Source: Planctomycetes bacterium syqfu (lineage in GTDB: Bacteria; Planctomycetota; Phycisphaerae; Phycisphaerales; Phycisphaeraceae). From it: a stretch of 64,000 bases of DNA. Of the stretch, positions 16,385 to 26,178 are shown piece after piece. The notes under the pieces were generated by a model. That model searched no databases. It was not told the DNA's origin and saw only the letters and a list, made by a program, of their open reading frames with translations. The stretch's first letter is position 1, and each line of letters begins with the position of its first letter. The translations under genes were made by a program, and so were the position numbers. The stretch is taken from assembly GCA_020974905.1 (NCBI GenBank), contig CP087563.1:4030001-4094000 (forward strand), read 5' to 3'.

Positions 16385-17563
16385 TTAGTCAAGCCAATAG
16401 ATCCGATCTGAAAAACCTGCGTATCGCAACAATGCCAGTATGGCATAGGCCCCCGCCCGTAGGTTGGCAAAGCGTCGGTTAAGTTGATAGTCATCATCAA
16501 ACCCGTGAAAAGCACCATCGGACAAAGCCCCTGGTTCAAGAACCTGAATATTCAACAGGTAACCTGCGGCACAATCAAGGACATCATCCGAAATTGTCTT
16601 CAAACCCAATTGGCGTGCCAATAGCATTTGCATCAGAATCGCCCCCACACCGCTGGGGACCGATTGTCCCTTGGGGCCAAAACCACCATCCTGATTTTGA
16701 CACGCAATCATGTGATCAAAGAATCGCTGTGCAGCCTGCTTGTAAGATTGATTGCCTGATATTTTCCAGCAAGCCATATTTGCCATGGCACCGAAATCAT
16801 CATTGTAAACATGCATCATCTCCCAGCCGCGATTACTGAATCGCCCATCAGCATGTCCATCGAGACATTCATGTGACTGACGATCCAGAATCACACGAAT
16901 GGTGCCATCGTCGAGCAAATGATGTTGGTTGTAAAAATCTAAAATGGTGTGCATGGCTTTGAGATATCTCTGATCATTGGTCAATTCGTACATGCGTCCC
17001 ATGAAGAATGCGGACCCACTGTGAAATGAACCACACCAGGTCGGTTCCCATGGCTGATCATCAAAGCGAACTGTCCAATAGGGATAACCCTTCTCCATTG
17101 CCACACGAACAAACCAATTCGCGTAAATCTCAGATCGATCCAATGCCTGCTGATCACCGACGAGTTCATACCAATCCAACAATGACCATGCAGCGGTCAA
17201 CGCGTCACGCGGATGAGCCATGGGTGTCTGCGGGGTTTCTTCGTGAAAGACACCGTATAGACGTTGATCACGCTGATCCAAATTCTGAAGGCCATACAAG
17301 TATCCGACCGCACGTTGAGCAGTGTCTTTGTAGCTTTCATCCGAGTAGGCACGATAACCCGCCAGGAGTGCTTCTATCCCCACGCCTGTGGTCCAGTTTG
17401 TCGAGTAGTTGATGACTTTTTCCTGCTGACAGTCATAGACAAAAGGGAAGCGGCCATGATCCGCGGAAGCACGATTGGTCACCTGATGTCGAACGAGAAA
17501 ATCCAAGCCGCGACGGATGGCCTGTTCTACCTGTTTAGCGACTGGTTGTGTATCGATCTGCAT
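16385..17563 (-). CDS. Unrecognised alpha-helical protein, six-hairpin glycosidase-like
   Basis: Protein of 392 residues, no signal peptide. I cannot name a family. It is built of repeated helix pairs typical of (alpha/alpha) toroids (GLDFLVRHQVTN, NWTTGVGIEALLAGYRAYSD, AAWSLLDWYELVGD, GAMANMACWKISGN, CQNQDGGFGPKG, ANLRAGAYAILALLRYAG), with conserved-looking aromatic and acidic residues between helices, as in GH88/GH105, AGE or terpene-cyclase-like proteins. The start at 17563 was chosen because AGGAG stands 6 bases before it; ATGs at 17584 and 17578 lack this. It is the last gene of the operon led by LacI1, so a sugar-processing role is likely. Confidence 0.6.
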   Translation of the reverse strand: MQIDTQPVAKQVEQAIRRGLDFLVRHQVTNRASADHGRFPFVYDCQQEKVINYSTNWTTGVGIEALLAGYRAYSDESYKDTAQRAVGYLYGLQNLDQRDQRLYGVFHEETPQTPMAHPRDALTAAWSLLDWYELVGDQQALDRSEIYANWFVRVAMEKGYPYWTVRFDDQPWEPTWCGSFHSGSAFFMGRMYELTNDQRYLKAMHTILDFYNQHHLLDDGTIRVILDRQSHECLDGHADGRFSNRGWEMMHVYNDDFGAMANMACWKISGNQSYKQAAQRFFDHMIACQNQDGGFGPKGQSVPSGVGAILMQMLLARQLGLKTISDDVLDCAAGYLLNIQVLEPGALSDGAFHGFDDDYQLNRRFANLRAGAYAILALLRYAGFSDRIYWLD

Positions 17564-17584
17564 TCTATCTCCTGACATATTCAT

Positions 17585-18172
17585 TTAATTGAGTAACTGA
17601 TTGCTGATGCCTTGCATCATGATTTGTACTGAAAAGGCAGCTAAGACCAAACCCGTGATCTTGCTTAAAACGGTTAATCCCAACTTCCCGAGATGCTTTT
17701 CGAGAAAAGTCCCCATGTACAAAAGCACACCAAGCGTGAGGATGGCACAGAGCAGAGCACTGATACCAACCAGTCGCTGGTGCCATGTCACCATCTCGGT
17801 TCCCATCACCATAAGAACACCGGTCGTCCCGGGACCGACGGTGATGGGTATTGCCAGCGGGACGATTGTGAAATCTGATTTTTCATCGGATAACTCGTAG
17901 AACGCTTTGCCTTGCACCAGCCCAATGGCAGAGAGAAGCAGTAACAACCCCGCCCCCACACGGAATGAATCGAGCGTGATGCCAAAAGCTGCAAACAGGT
18001 GCTTACCCACAACCAGTAACAGGAGGCTGATCAACACCACTGCAATCAAAAATCGCAGGATCAACCTCAACCGGTTATGCGAATCACAACTGGCTGTCCA
18101 AGTCAGAAACGAGGAGAGTACCACAAAGGGTGTGAGTACGAAAAACAGCTTGATATAGGTACTGATAAACAT
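17585..18172 (-). CDS. MarC family integral membrane protein
   Basis: Protein of 195 residues with about six membrane helices and the MarC (UPF0056) hallmarks FRVGAGLLLLLSAIG and PLAIPITVGPGT. The biochemical role of MarC proteins is not known; they were once linked to antibiotic resistance without proof. The start at 18172 (MFISTYIKLF) fits the family; an upstream TTG at 18196, just after the GH36 stop, is possible. It sits inside a glycan operon between GH36 and the helical protein, which suggests it could help to move a small molecule. Confidence 0.85.
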   Translation of the reverse strand: MFISTYIKLFFVLTPFVVLSSFLTWTASCDSHNRLRLILRFLIAVVLISLLLLVVGKHLFAAFGITLDSFRVGAGLLLLLSAIGLVQGKAFYELSDEKSDFTIVPLAIPITVGPGTTGVLMVMGTEMVTWHQRLVGISALLCAILTLGVLLYMGTFLEKHLGKLGLTVLSKITGLVLAAFSVQIMMQGISNQLLN

Positions 18173-18196
18173 TTTCACATCAGAGAAGAATAACAA

Positions 18197-20110
18197 TCAA
18201 TGAAGATCACCAGACAATGCCATACAACTTCTTGGCGGGAGTTGGAAAGGTGATCCATCCCAATGGATTGAGCTGCCATCCCAGATATTCTGAACTTTGG
18301 CAAATCGATCATACCCCCATCGTTTCGGATCAAAGACAATCATCTGAGGATCATCCGACCAGTTGATTAACCCGACAATCGAAGGTCGATCTTCATGATG
18401 CGTCACCCAGATGCGTGGCAGTTGATCATGCGAATCAAAAAGGTCCAGTGGAACCGCAGCTTTGTCTTGCTGATGATCTAGAACCGTCTGAATCAAACCA
18501 AAGGCTTTGTCATTGAGTTTTGTCAGATCGTCACTGAGAATGATCTCGCCACCTGAGAGCAAAATAAGCAGTGCGTAAACCTGCACCTGGTTGTACTGCA
18601 TTTCCCGGCCTGATCGCCAGTGTTCCGTCACACTCAACGGTTTTGGGACATGCAGCTTAACACGGTGCGGATCGTTGGAGGTTTGGGAGCAACGAACGAC
18701 CAGAAAATCAGGGTCCGATTGCCAAAGGTTGCGGTGCATCCACCAGCGAACCGATAGTGCATTGGCATTGACCAGGACGTGACTCCAGAAATTGAGAATG
18801 TCGCCGCTCGTGCGGATTGCATCAGCAAGCCCGATGACCTGTTCATAAGGTGCGCCACAAGATAGCAGATACGCATCATCGCCAATCGCATCGCGGATGA
18901 CCTGATAGGCACGTCGAATGGCACCCCCGGATGCCATTCTTATATCATTGAATTGGCTGCAAGGCAGAAGCATCTGCGTGAAATCCACCTTGAAATAGGT
19001 ATAACCATCTTCACGCAATCCAGTGAACAGTGCATGCAGCCAATCCTGCACTTGTGGATGTGTCGGATCAAGGAAAGCCATCGTGCCATAGGCTAGCTGA
19101 TAGGTCACGACCTTTCCCTGCTCATCACGAGCAAACCAATCTGGATGCAAGCGATAGCAAGGTGAGAAGACTGACATCATCAGCGGCGCGGTCCAGATGC
19201 CGGGACGATAGCCTGCTTCACTGATTTGTGAAGCAAGCTGTTTCATACCATATGGGAATCGCACGTTAGCCTGCCACTCACCCCATCGTGTCTCCCAACC
19301 TTCGTCAATCACCACCACACGATCAAGGCCAGGAGGCATGATCGATTGAAGCTTGTCCATATTGGCAAGAACGTCATCCTGTGAAATGGAGCCGGTGAAA
19401 TAATCCCATGAGTTCCATCCCATCTGTTTCTGCCTGATGGGGCGCGCCTGGTTTTGACTATGCCACTGCCCATAAGCCTGTAGTAAATCGTTGAGATTTT
19501 TGCCTGCAAAGCAACATAACTGACTGGCGGTCAAAGTCTGTGACCGCATCACAAAACGCTTCTGAAGCAGTTGCAGGCAGACACCGAATAGTGCTTCGCA
19601 GTGTGCAGATGAATGTGTCAGGAAAAATCGTGATCGATCGCCTTGCGAAGTATTCCCCACAGCAAAGAGCATCGCACGTGATTGCTTACGATGTCTGAGC
19701 CCGAAAATCATGTTGCTGGGTTGGTCGGCTTTGAGATGAACATGACTGAGTCCCGCACGCCGGACACCACACGGGCTGCCGAAATCCTCCCCGTGGATCA
19801 ATTCCATCCAATCTTCACTTTGAAACGGCTCGGTGAGATGCTGATGATCGAACCGCAGAGACACCGCTTCCCAGCGTATGTCTTGATCGGTGGTATTACG
19901 TACCCAACATATGAAGGTCTCTTGGCATTGGATGTGCAATTCAATTCCGTTACCGTCTGCGAGATAACCATCACCATGTTGCAGCCAATGCAATTCATTG
20001 GATCGCAATTTCAAGCGATCAAATTCGAACAGTACATAGCCATTTACCAAGCCTGTACTCTCCAGCTTGATCCTGCCGGTATCTGGGTTAAATGTAAATG
20101 GAACTTGCAT
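18197..20110 (-). CDS. GH36-like alpha-galactosidase
   Basis: Protein of 637 residues: N-terminal beta-sandwich (about 1-210) followed by a TIM barrel beginning MGWNSWDYFTG (230-240). Presumed nucleophile Asp376 in YFKVDF and acid/base Asp437 in RTSGDI (family motif R-x-x-x-D); SCGAP lies between. It should cleave alpha-galactosides or similar alpha-linked sugars. No signal peptide, so cytosolic. It starts 10 bases after the GH2-like gene with a weak GGTGA site; an open extension of 45 codons lies inside that gene and is rejected. Confidence 0.85.
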   Translation of the reverse strand: MQVPFTFNPDTGRIKLESTGLVNGYVLFEFDRLKLRSNELHWLQHGDGYLADGNGIELHIQCQETFICWVRNTTDQDIRWEAVSLRFDHQHLTEPFQSEDWMELIHGEDFGSPCGVRRAGLSHVHLKADQPSNMIFGLRHRKQSRAMLFAVGNTSQGDRSRFFLTHSSAHCEALFGVCLQLLQKRFVMRSQTLTASQLCCFAGKNLNDLLQAYGQWHSQNQARPIRQKQMGWNSWDYFTGSISQDDVLANMDKLQSIMPPGLDRVVVIDEGWETRWGEWQANVRFPYGMKQLASQISEAGYRPGIWTAPLMMSVFSPCYRLHPDWFARDEQGKVVTYQLAYGTMAFLDPTHPQVQDWLHALFTGLREDGYTYFKVDFTQMLLPCSQFNDIRMASGGAIRRAYQVIRDAIGDDAYLLSCGAPYEQVIGLADAIRTSGDILNFWSHVLVNANALSVRWWMHRNLWQSDPDFLVVRCSQTSNDPHRVKLHVPKPLSVTEHWRSGREMQYNQVQVYALLILLSGGEIILSDDLTKLNDKAFGLIQTVLDHQQDKAAVPLDLFDSHDQLPRIWVTHHEDRPSIVGLINWSDDPQMIVFDPKRWGYDRFAKVQNIWDGSSIHWDGSPFQLPPRSCMALSGDLH

Positions 20111-20120
20111 CGTTAGCGTT

Positions 20121-23100
20121 TCACCATCGCTTGAAATGATAAGGATTGAAGATCGGTTTAGATGTGATGTACGGGAAGTGATCCTCATCCAGTTGCACGA
20201 TGACCGGCTGCCCATCAATGAGTCCACCATCAAGTTGTTCGTCAATGACCTTGACAGCGATGGTATTGCGTTGATCCCATAGAATCAGCTTTTCGGGCAG
20301 CGTGTATTCGCGTTGCACACTCCAGTAGCTGTCAACATCTTTGCCGGTGGCCCCAATCCGTTTGCCGTTGAAATAAGTCACATCCATGTCATCGATTTTC
20401 CCGAGATGCAACTGCAGGGGTTTACCCTTCATGCTACTCGGGATGACGATACGACAGCGATACCAGGCAACACCATCGTAGGGTCGCTTGGCATCCGGCG
20501 TGCTGGGGTTGGGCGTATCGATTCCCTGAGATTCCCAACTGGCGGAGACACGCAGTTTCTGCCAATCCTGAGCGTCAAAATCCAATTTGGCGTAGCCGAG
20601 TCTTCGCCCCTTGTTTTGCGGGTCAATCTTGAATTGCCACTGCTGGGGCAATTGAATCTGACTGGTTGAATTGAACATCGCATACTCGGCAATACCCTTG
20701 AACTGACCGTCGTTGCTGGCAATCAGATTCGACAGGATGCGCATGGTTTTGGTGGCGTTGCGCGTCATTCGCTCCGGAGTAACCGAGCGTTTGAGCCAGT
20801 CCTGCGGGTTGATTGACATGAAGATGAACTGGCCGTTGCCCATCGTCATAGACGAAACGATGGCAGGCTTGGTCCAAGGAGTGATCGTATTTGAGGCCGG
20901 CACAGGATAACGGTTCAGGTCATCCTTGAAGTTGAAATCTGAAAGACTCAATCCACTGCCAAACGCGTTGGTTTCAAGAATGTGAGCGCGGCATCGCCAT
21001 GCCTTGCCTGATCGAATCTTTGGATCCAACCAAGTTAAATCATTCAACGCATCAGCACCAAGCAAGATCACCGTGCCCCCCTTATGTGCAAATGAACGCA
21101 TTCGCTGTTGCTGCTGCGAATCAGCAGATTGCGTTGTGAGCCAGACTTTGGTGTCCTGTGCCAGGTCAGTTGTATATTCAAGCCCCCACTGATCAATCAG
21201 TTCCTGAAACTTCTTGTCGACAGTGAGATACACTGGCTTATGATCAGTTGCCTGTTTTGAGGCTGTTTCAGTTAACAGACGATCCGTCAGCACTGTTGCA
21301 ACAGGATCCAGACCGTAACGCGACTCAAGGAGTAATTGACAGAAAACGACTTGCCCACGACCTTGCCTTGCTGACAAAAGCAGGCTGTAATCCAGGTCAA
21401 ACGCGCATTCAATCAGAGATTCAAATGCGCCGGTCTGAGGCTTTTGGATCGCAGCACTGGCCAGATTGTTCTGGTTGCCCCAAACCCATGGCAGGGGTGG
21501 GTACTTCGTGGGTGTGGTGACCTGCTTATCGGGGTATGGATCACGCAGACCTGCTGCACCACGCCAATGTGAGAGCTGCTCATCACTCAGATCACGCAGC
21601 ATGTCATTGGGCACCGAAGGCAAAAAGGCGCGTCGCACACCTCGATCCAACATCCGCAGATGAAAGGCTGACAGATCACGCTGCGCAAACACCAGCAAGG
21701 TCTGGCCTTGATGGATCGCTTCAAGAAATGCGGCAGGTAAAGTAGACTCTTTGGCAAGCGCGTCCTGCCCAAGTACCAACACGCAGTCAGCAGCAATGTC
21801 CATCGCCGGACGATAGGCTTGAACACGACACCCTGCTTTCTTGAGCATGGCCGTGGTTATGCCAACCGGATCGATTGCAAGAAATTGCTTTGATACAGGT
21901 GATTTCGGTTGCCTTGGATAGACTGTCACAGTGCTATCAAGCAGGCAAACGGGTTGTGTCTTATCATTGGCAGCAGCAAGTCGAAGTACCAGTTCGGTTG
22001 GACGCGATACCTTGGGCAAAGCAACTGCGAGCGGGACAAATCCACGTCTACCAGCTTCGGCGGACACATCAACGGTCCCATGTGTCACGACAGTCTTGCT
22101 TTGAGGATTGTAGAGTTCCCATTGAATCTGTTGCTGATAGGTCCTCGCTGAATCATTGATGACAACCAACTGCTTTTGGAGTAACTGATCATCAAAGAAG
22201 GTATGGGTCTGGTCTTCAAAGCCCAACTCTGCTGACCCGCCGATGTAGATCAACCGCTCAGACAACACATTCGCATAGCCCTGCCCTACACTAGTCAGAT
22301 CACTGTCATCCAATGGCCAGTAGTCGGTCAACGGCTTGGCACCGGGTGTGGTCAGATCATCGTACTCGTATCGCACACTCGGACCGTGCCAGGGTTCGAA
22401 TTGCTTTCCAACCAGTTCCTTGAAGACACCATGCGGAACAAATCCTGTTACGCCATAAGTTCGCCAAGTTTTGATCACACGTTGGCTGAACATCTGGCTG
22501 ACCTGTCCGACCATATCATTGATGCGCAGTGCATGTCCCCAGAAATACGAACTGTTGACGTTGTACTTATCCGTCATGGCGGTTTTTTCACCCGTCGCAT
22601 TATCGGAGATGAGTTGCAGGTAATCATTGGACTGTAACTCATACGCTTGCGGGCCAAGAAACATGGCAGCATATTCAGCTTCCAACGGTTCGGTCCAACG
22701 GACATCGTTGTAATTGCCCACGCGACCACGCAGATAGTCCAGCACGATGCCAACGCCGTGTTCGACGGTCATCAGTGGTTTATTGCCGGTCTTAGCCCAT
22801 TTGGAGGGATAGTTGGCCAACTCATCAGCAGGCGCCCAATTGGGATAAAAGTTGGATGTCATCATCTGCCCAAAATTGCCACCCGCGTGATGATAAATGA
22901 TCCGCGTCGGATCCAACGATGCTACAAACTGTTCCGATGCCCTGGCCTTCTGGCGTTTTGCGCCCAGGTTCAACACATTCTCCGGAGGGACATAACCATC
23001 CGCCCAACCGCCGGGGAACATATCCCAGGGATAGCCCAACAGGTTGAAGTTCAGTGACCATGCCACAAGCGAGGGATGATTACGATACTGGCTGATCAAT

Positions 23101-24470
23101 GCTGATGTATTGCGTTGCCAGATTTTCTGATCCTGCGGACTCGTCCAATCCACCGAATAGACCGGTAGTACGGGCATGAGGACAAAGAGCCCTTGCTTGT
23201 CCGCCAATTCAAGTACCTGTTGATATTGCTGAGCAGCATGACCACGCCGACTGATGCCTTCAGATCCCAGTTGTATGGTATTGAAACCGGCCTGGCGATA
23301 AAGCTTGATTTTGCGAATTGTTCTTGCAGCAGATGACGACACCAACGACTCATGTGGTGCGTGATGAAATGCACGAAAGTAGATTGGATTGCCGTTAAGC
23401 AAAATCTCTCGCCCATCCACCCATAGTTCCCGGAAACCAAACGTAATGGGCTGAGATTCGGCTAGTAGTTGATCATTCTGCAGAACACGAACCGTCGCAG
23501 AATACAAATACGGATTGGATTGGTCCCAGTAGATTGGATCTTCCCATGTCTCAGATACAACGACTGTCTGTGATCCTTTTGTCAAAGCATGTTGAGCAGT
23601 AAACGTCTTGACGATCTTGCCAGTATGATCACGAAGCTGAATTTGAAATCGGCCTGTCATCTGAGCTTGAGATGCCAGATCGACTTTGACAGCAACCTGC
23701 TTCTTTCGAACAGAGGTTTGTATCAACGTATCCTTGAGCTCGACCAGTGACTGTTTATCACAGACTAGAAAGACATCGCCTGTCAGACCGCGAAGCTGTG
23801 CCTTTGATTTGACCTGCATGGTCTGTTCGGCACCGAGAAACAGTTTGACATCCCCCTGGGGAACAGCATTGACGGATACAAGGACTTCGTTAATCTGATC
23901 TTTACGAATCAGATGCGTCACTTCAAATCGCCCCGGACCATCCCATTCATTGAGATCACCGAGTAACTGGCCATTAAAATAGACCTGAGCATTCATGGTG
24001 ACCCGTTCAATGAGCAGATACGTCTTGGTGACAGATGCATCGACAGGCCATTGGAATTGTTTGCGATACCATGCGTTGACGAAGTTTGATATGGGTTTTG
24101 CATCCCATGTATCTTTACCTTGCCAGGAACCTTTATCGAATTTCCCACCCTGAATTGGAAACGCATCCGTATGCATCCATGATGAGGGCACCAGGACATA
24201 TCCCATGGATGAATCAGTTGACAATTGCGCAACTGGTTTTTCAAACAGTGACACCTGCCAGACACCGTTGAGACAGTAACGTGTCTGTGTCGCTGTACGC
24301 CGTGTGTAAACAGCATTCAAGTCCGTCGAATACTGCGTAACAAGATCCAATGGTTTTGAAGACTCATATGGCAGTGCTTGCTGGGCCTGCAGTGGACCAA
24401 CCATGAGGAACAGTACTGCAAACCATACCAACCCACCGCTACAATTCTCACGGGCGGAACTTCTGAACAT
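20121..24470 (-). CDS. Large exported GH2-like protein with altered acid/base motif
   Basis: Protein of 1449 residues with a signal peptide (GLVWFAVLFLMVGPLQA-QQ). Order: GH2 sugar-binding jelly roll (about 60-230), Ig-like domain (240-350), TIM barrel (360-600, opening WVDGREILLNGNPIYFRAFHH), a long beta-rich part, a class I glutamine-amidotransferase-like region (about 870-1260, with VLVLGQDAL, GTVILLGADAL) and a second jelly roll (1290-1449, AWYRCRIVIPSS). The nucleophile place is kept (Glu570 in MTVEHG), but the usual N-E acid/base pair is N-F-N (474-476) after HPSLVAWS. It may be a GH2 branch with another acid/base, or a binding protein. AGGA lies 8 bases before the start. Confidence 0.85.
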   Translation of the reverse strand: MFRSSARENCSGGLVWFAVLFLMVGPLQAQQALPYESSKPLDLVTQYSTDLNAVYTRRTATQTRYCLNGVWQVSLFEKPVAQLSTDSSMGYVLVPSSWMHTDAFPIQGGKFDKGSWQGKDTWDAKPISNFVNAWYRKQFQWPVDASVTKTYLLIERVTMNAQVYFNGQLLGDLNEWDGPGRFEVTHLIRKDQINEVLVSVNAVPQGDVKLFLGAEQTMQVKSKAQLRGLTGDVFLVCDKQSLVELKDTLIQTSVRKKQVAVKVDLASQAQMTGRFQIQLRDHTGKIVKTFTAQHALTKGSQTVVVSETWEDPIYWDQSNPYLYSATVRVLQNDQLLAESQPITFGFRELWVDGREILLNGNPIYFRAFHHAPHESLVSSSAARTIRKIKLYRQAGFNTIQLGSEGISRRGHAAQQYQQVLELADKQGLFVLMPVLPVYSVDWTSPQDQKIWQRNTSALISQYRNHPSLVAWSLNFNLLGYPWDMFPGGWADGYVPPENVLNLGAKRQKARASEQFVASLDPTRIIYHHAGGNFGQMMTSNFYPNWAPADELANYPSKWAKTGNKPLMTVEHGVGIVLDYLRGRVGNYNDVRWTEPLEAEYAAMFLGPQAYELQSNDYLQLISDNATGEKTAMTDKYNVNSSYFWGHALRINDMVGQVSQMFSQRVIKTWRTYGVTGFVPHGVFKELVGKQFEPWHGPSVRYEYDDLTTPGAKPLTDYWPLDDSDLTSVGQGYANVLSERLIYIGGSAELGFEDQTHTFFDDQLLQKQLVVINDSARTYQQQIQWELYNPQSKTVVTHGTVDVSAEAGRRGFVPLAVALPKVSRPTELVLRLAAANDKTQPVCLLDSTVTVYPRQPKSPVSKQFLAIDPVGITTAMLKKAGCRVQAYRPAMDIAADCVLVLGQDALAKESTLPAAFLEAIHQGQTLLVFAQRDLSAFHLRMLDRGVRRAFLPSVPNDMLRDLSDEQLSHWRGAAGLRDPYPDKQVTTPTKYPPLPWVWGNQNNLASAAIQKPQTGAFESLIECAFDLDYSLLLSARQGRGQVVFCQLLLESRYGLDPVATVLTDRLLTETASKQATDHKPVYLTVDKKFQELIDQWGLEYTTDLAQDTKVWLTTQSADSQQQQRMRSFAHKGGTVILLGADALNDLTWLDPKIRSGKAWRCRAHILETNAFGSGLSLSDFNFKDDLNRYPVPASNTITPWTKPAIVSSMTMGNGQFIFMSINPQDWLKRSVTPERMTRNATKTMRILSNLIASNDGQFKGIAEYAMFNSTSQIQLPQQWQFKIDPQNKGRRLGYAKLDFDAQDWQKLRVSASWESQGIDTPNPSTPDAKRPYDGVAWYRCRIVIPSSMKGKPLQLHLGKIDDMDVTYFNGKRIGATGKDVDSYWSVQREYTLPEKLILWDQRNTIAVKVIDEQLDGGLIDGQPVIVQLDEDHFPYITSKPIFNPYHFKRW

Positions 24471-24522
24471 AACTTTATCCTGACTACAGGAAACCAGATT
24501 AATCAGACTCAAACATTCACAC

Positions 24523-24537
24523 ATGTTCTGTGAACAT
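24523..24537 (-). promoter_or_regulatory. Palindrome ahead of the GH2-like gene
   Basis: Perfect palindrome ATGTTC-TGT-GAACAT, 53 bases before the GH2-like start, in the 137-base gap after the LamG gene. It could be an operator of an internal promoter or an mRNA hairpin that sets the ratio between LamG and GH2 products. Confidence 0.4.
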
Positions 24538-24607
24538 ATGTTTTCAGATACCAACAGGCAACGGCACCGTGAATCGATACCGTCCCCGAATCGTAAATGG
24601 ATTTGAA

Positions 24608-25336
24608 TTACTCAGGAATATAGGCCTGCAATTTCTTGATCGCATCCGCGTCCAATGGCTTGTTGTATATACGCAGCTCATCCACCGCACCATCAAGCAC
24701 AGCATCGGGTGTGTAGTCACAGCCAATCATGAAATACTTCAGATCTGCAAACGGCATTTCCAATGTTGCATCTGAAGCTACGCCATAGCTGATCTCCACG
24801 CCATCGACATACACCTTCACCTGCCCATCCGTAAACGTCACCGCAAGGTGATACCACTGATTGGCTTTGTAGCGAATGCCGTTGGGACTGCGAATCGTTG
24901 TCTGTTCTTTCTCACCATTCCACAACCAGACGCGCAATTGTGAGTAGGCGGTTGTCTGGATATACATTGAGTTACGATTCCAATCATCTGCCCAGCCCTT
25001 AAAGAACAGTTTCATACCACTATTCCAAGGCTTATTGCTCTTGACCCACATGGCCACGGTGCCTTGAGCAAACTGGAAGTTCTCACCGCCACGGTAGCGT
25101 AGATGCGCCTTTTCCTTGATCAGAATGGCTTTGCCAAACTTGCCTTCGACAAAACTGACATCCTTGGCTTTGACCGGATCAGGATCACCCTTGGCCTCAG
25201 CAGCTGCTGCTGATCCATCCATAGGAGCGTAGAAAATCAAACCGTCTTTGACAGCTTCACTACCGTAGGAAGTCGCCGACATACTCAAACAAACCAGGCA
25301 AGCCAGAGCGTACGTAAATGACTTGAAACTCAACAT
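24608..25336 (-). CDS. Exported LamG/concanavalin-like protein
   Basis: Protein of 242 residues: signal peptide ending SYG or SATSYG-SEA near residue 25, then one LamG domain covering nearly all of the mature protein (GLIFYAPMDGSAAAAE at the start, GTVAMWVKSN, WYHLAVTFTDGQVKVYVDGV, AVLDGAVDELRIYNKPL at the end). Such domains often bind carbohydrates or calcium and are common in planctomycetes. It lies between pilin1 and the GH2-like gene, so it is probably a substrate-binding partner. AAAGG precedes the start by 9 bases. Confidence 0.85.
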   Translation of the reverse strand: MLSFKSFTYALACLVCLSMSATSYGSEAVKDGLIFYAPMDGSAAAAEAKGDPDPVKAKDVSFVEGKFGKAILIKEKAHLRYRGGENFQFAQGTVAMWVKSNKPWNSGMKLFFKGWADDWNRNSMYIQTTAYSQLRVWLWNGEKEQTTIRSPNGIRYKANQWYHLAVTFTDGQVKVYVDGVEISYGVASDATLEMPFADLKYFMIGCDYTPDAVLDGAVDELRIYNKPLDADAIKKLQAYIPE

Positions 25337-25363
25337 GACAAAAAACCTTTCAAATAGTGTGGT

Positions 25364-26095
25364 TCACCACCACTGCCAATACTTCTTGATATCTCCCGGA
25401 TCATATGTACCATTGATATTTCCAGAGATATTCTTGACGTGATAATCAACATAGAGATAACCGCCTGACCCTTTACCGCCTTGATGGGTCAGGCGATAAT
25501 TCCCAACATCATTGGCGCCGTAAACCGGCATGGATGACGTGCTGGTCCCCACGGCAACGGTACTGCGGTTACCATTAAGCTCACCAATCAGAAAGTAGTT
25601 TGACGGCTGGATACACAGCAGCGGTTGATAGTTCCATTTGGAACTGGTCACCTTTGAGTTGTAACCATAATGCTGATAGGGGAATCCCCCCCCATAGATC
25701 ACTTCAGCCGTGGGACACCAGTACCAGCCTCGCATACTGGTCTTGGCCAACGTGATCTCATTGGATTGAAGCTGCAGGTGCTTAAAAAGGCGGCGATACC
25801 AGAGCTGGTTTTCAACAAGACCCCCGGAACTGTCATAGACGGCATTCATCGGCCACGTCTTGTAGTCCGCATCATACGAACCCATTCCCGTACCAATCTG
25901 CCGCATACTGGACATACAGGTTGCCGTCTGCGCCGACTTGCGTGCCTTGGCCAACGCTGGTGTCAGAATTGAGATCAACAGCGAGACAATACTAATCACA
26001 ACTAAAAGTTCAATCAGTGTAAAAGCCTTGTGTACTCCGGGATGCGTCTTGCGACTTTTGCTGTCTATTTGCAGAGTAGTCATTCTAAAATCCAT
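25364..26095 (-). CDS. Prepilin-like protein of module 1 (pilin1)
   Basis: Protein of 243 residues. A 24-residue leader ends VHKA, followed by [20 protein letters not shown] with Glu at +5; the residue before the cut site is Ala instead of the common Gly. The C-terminal domain contains NSKVTSSKW, NGNRSTVAV and a THQGG...YLYVDYHV ending that corresponds to the H-X9-DG box of planctomycete prepilins, with DY instead of DG. It should be processed by prepilin peptidase and inserted in the inner membrane or a pseudopilus. The start at 26095 has AAGGA upstream. It is the first structural gene after LacI1. Confidence 0.85.
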   Translation of the reverse strand: MDFRMTTLQIDSKSRKTHPGVHKAFTLIELLVVISIVSLLISILTPALAKARKSAQTATCMSSMRQIGTGMGSYDADYKTWPMNAVYDSSGGLVENQLWYRRLFKHLQLQSNEITLAKTSMRGWYWCPTAEVIYGGGFPYQHYGYNSKVTSSKWNYQPLLCIQPSNYFLIGELNGNRSTVAVGTSTSSMPVYGANDVGNYRLTHQGGKGSGGYLYVDYHVKNISGNINGTYDPGDIKKYWQWW

Positions 26096-26178
26096 CGTTT
26101 TATCCTTCCTGAGCGATATGCGTGTACATGGATTGATTACCGTACTACTCGTGAACACATTGATAATGGTGGATACGA

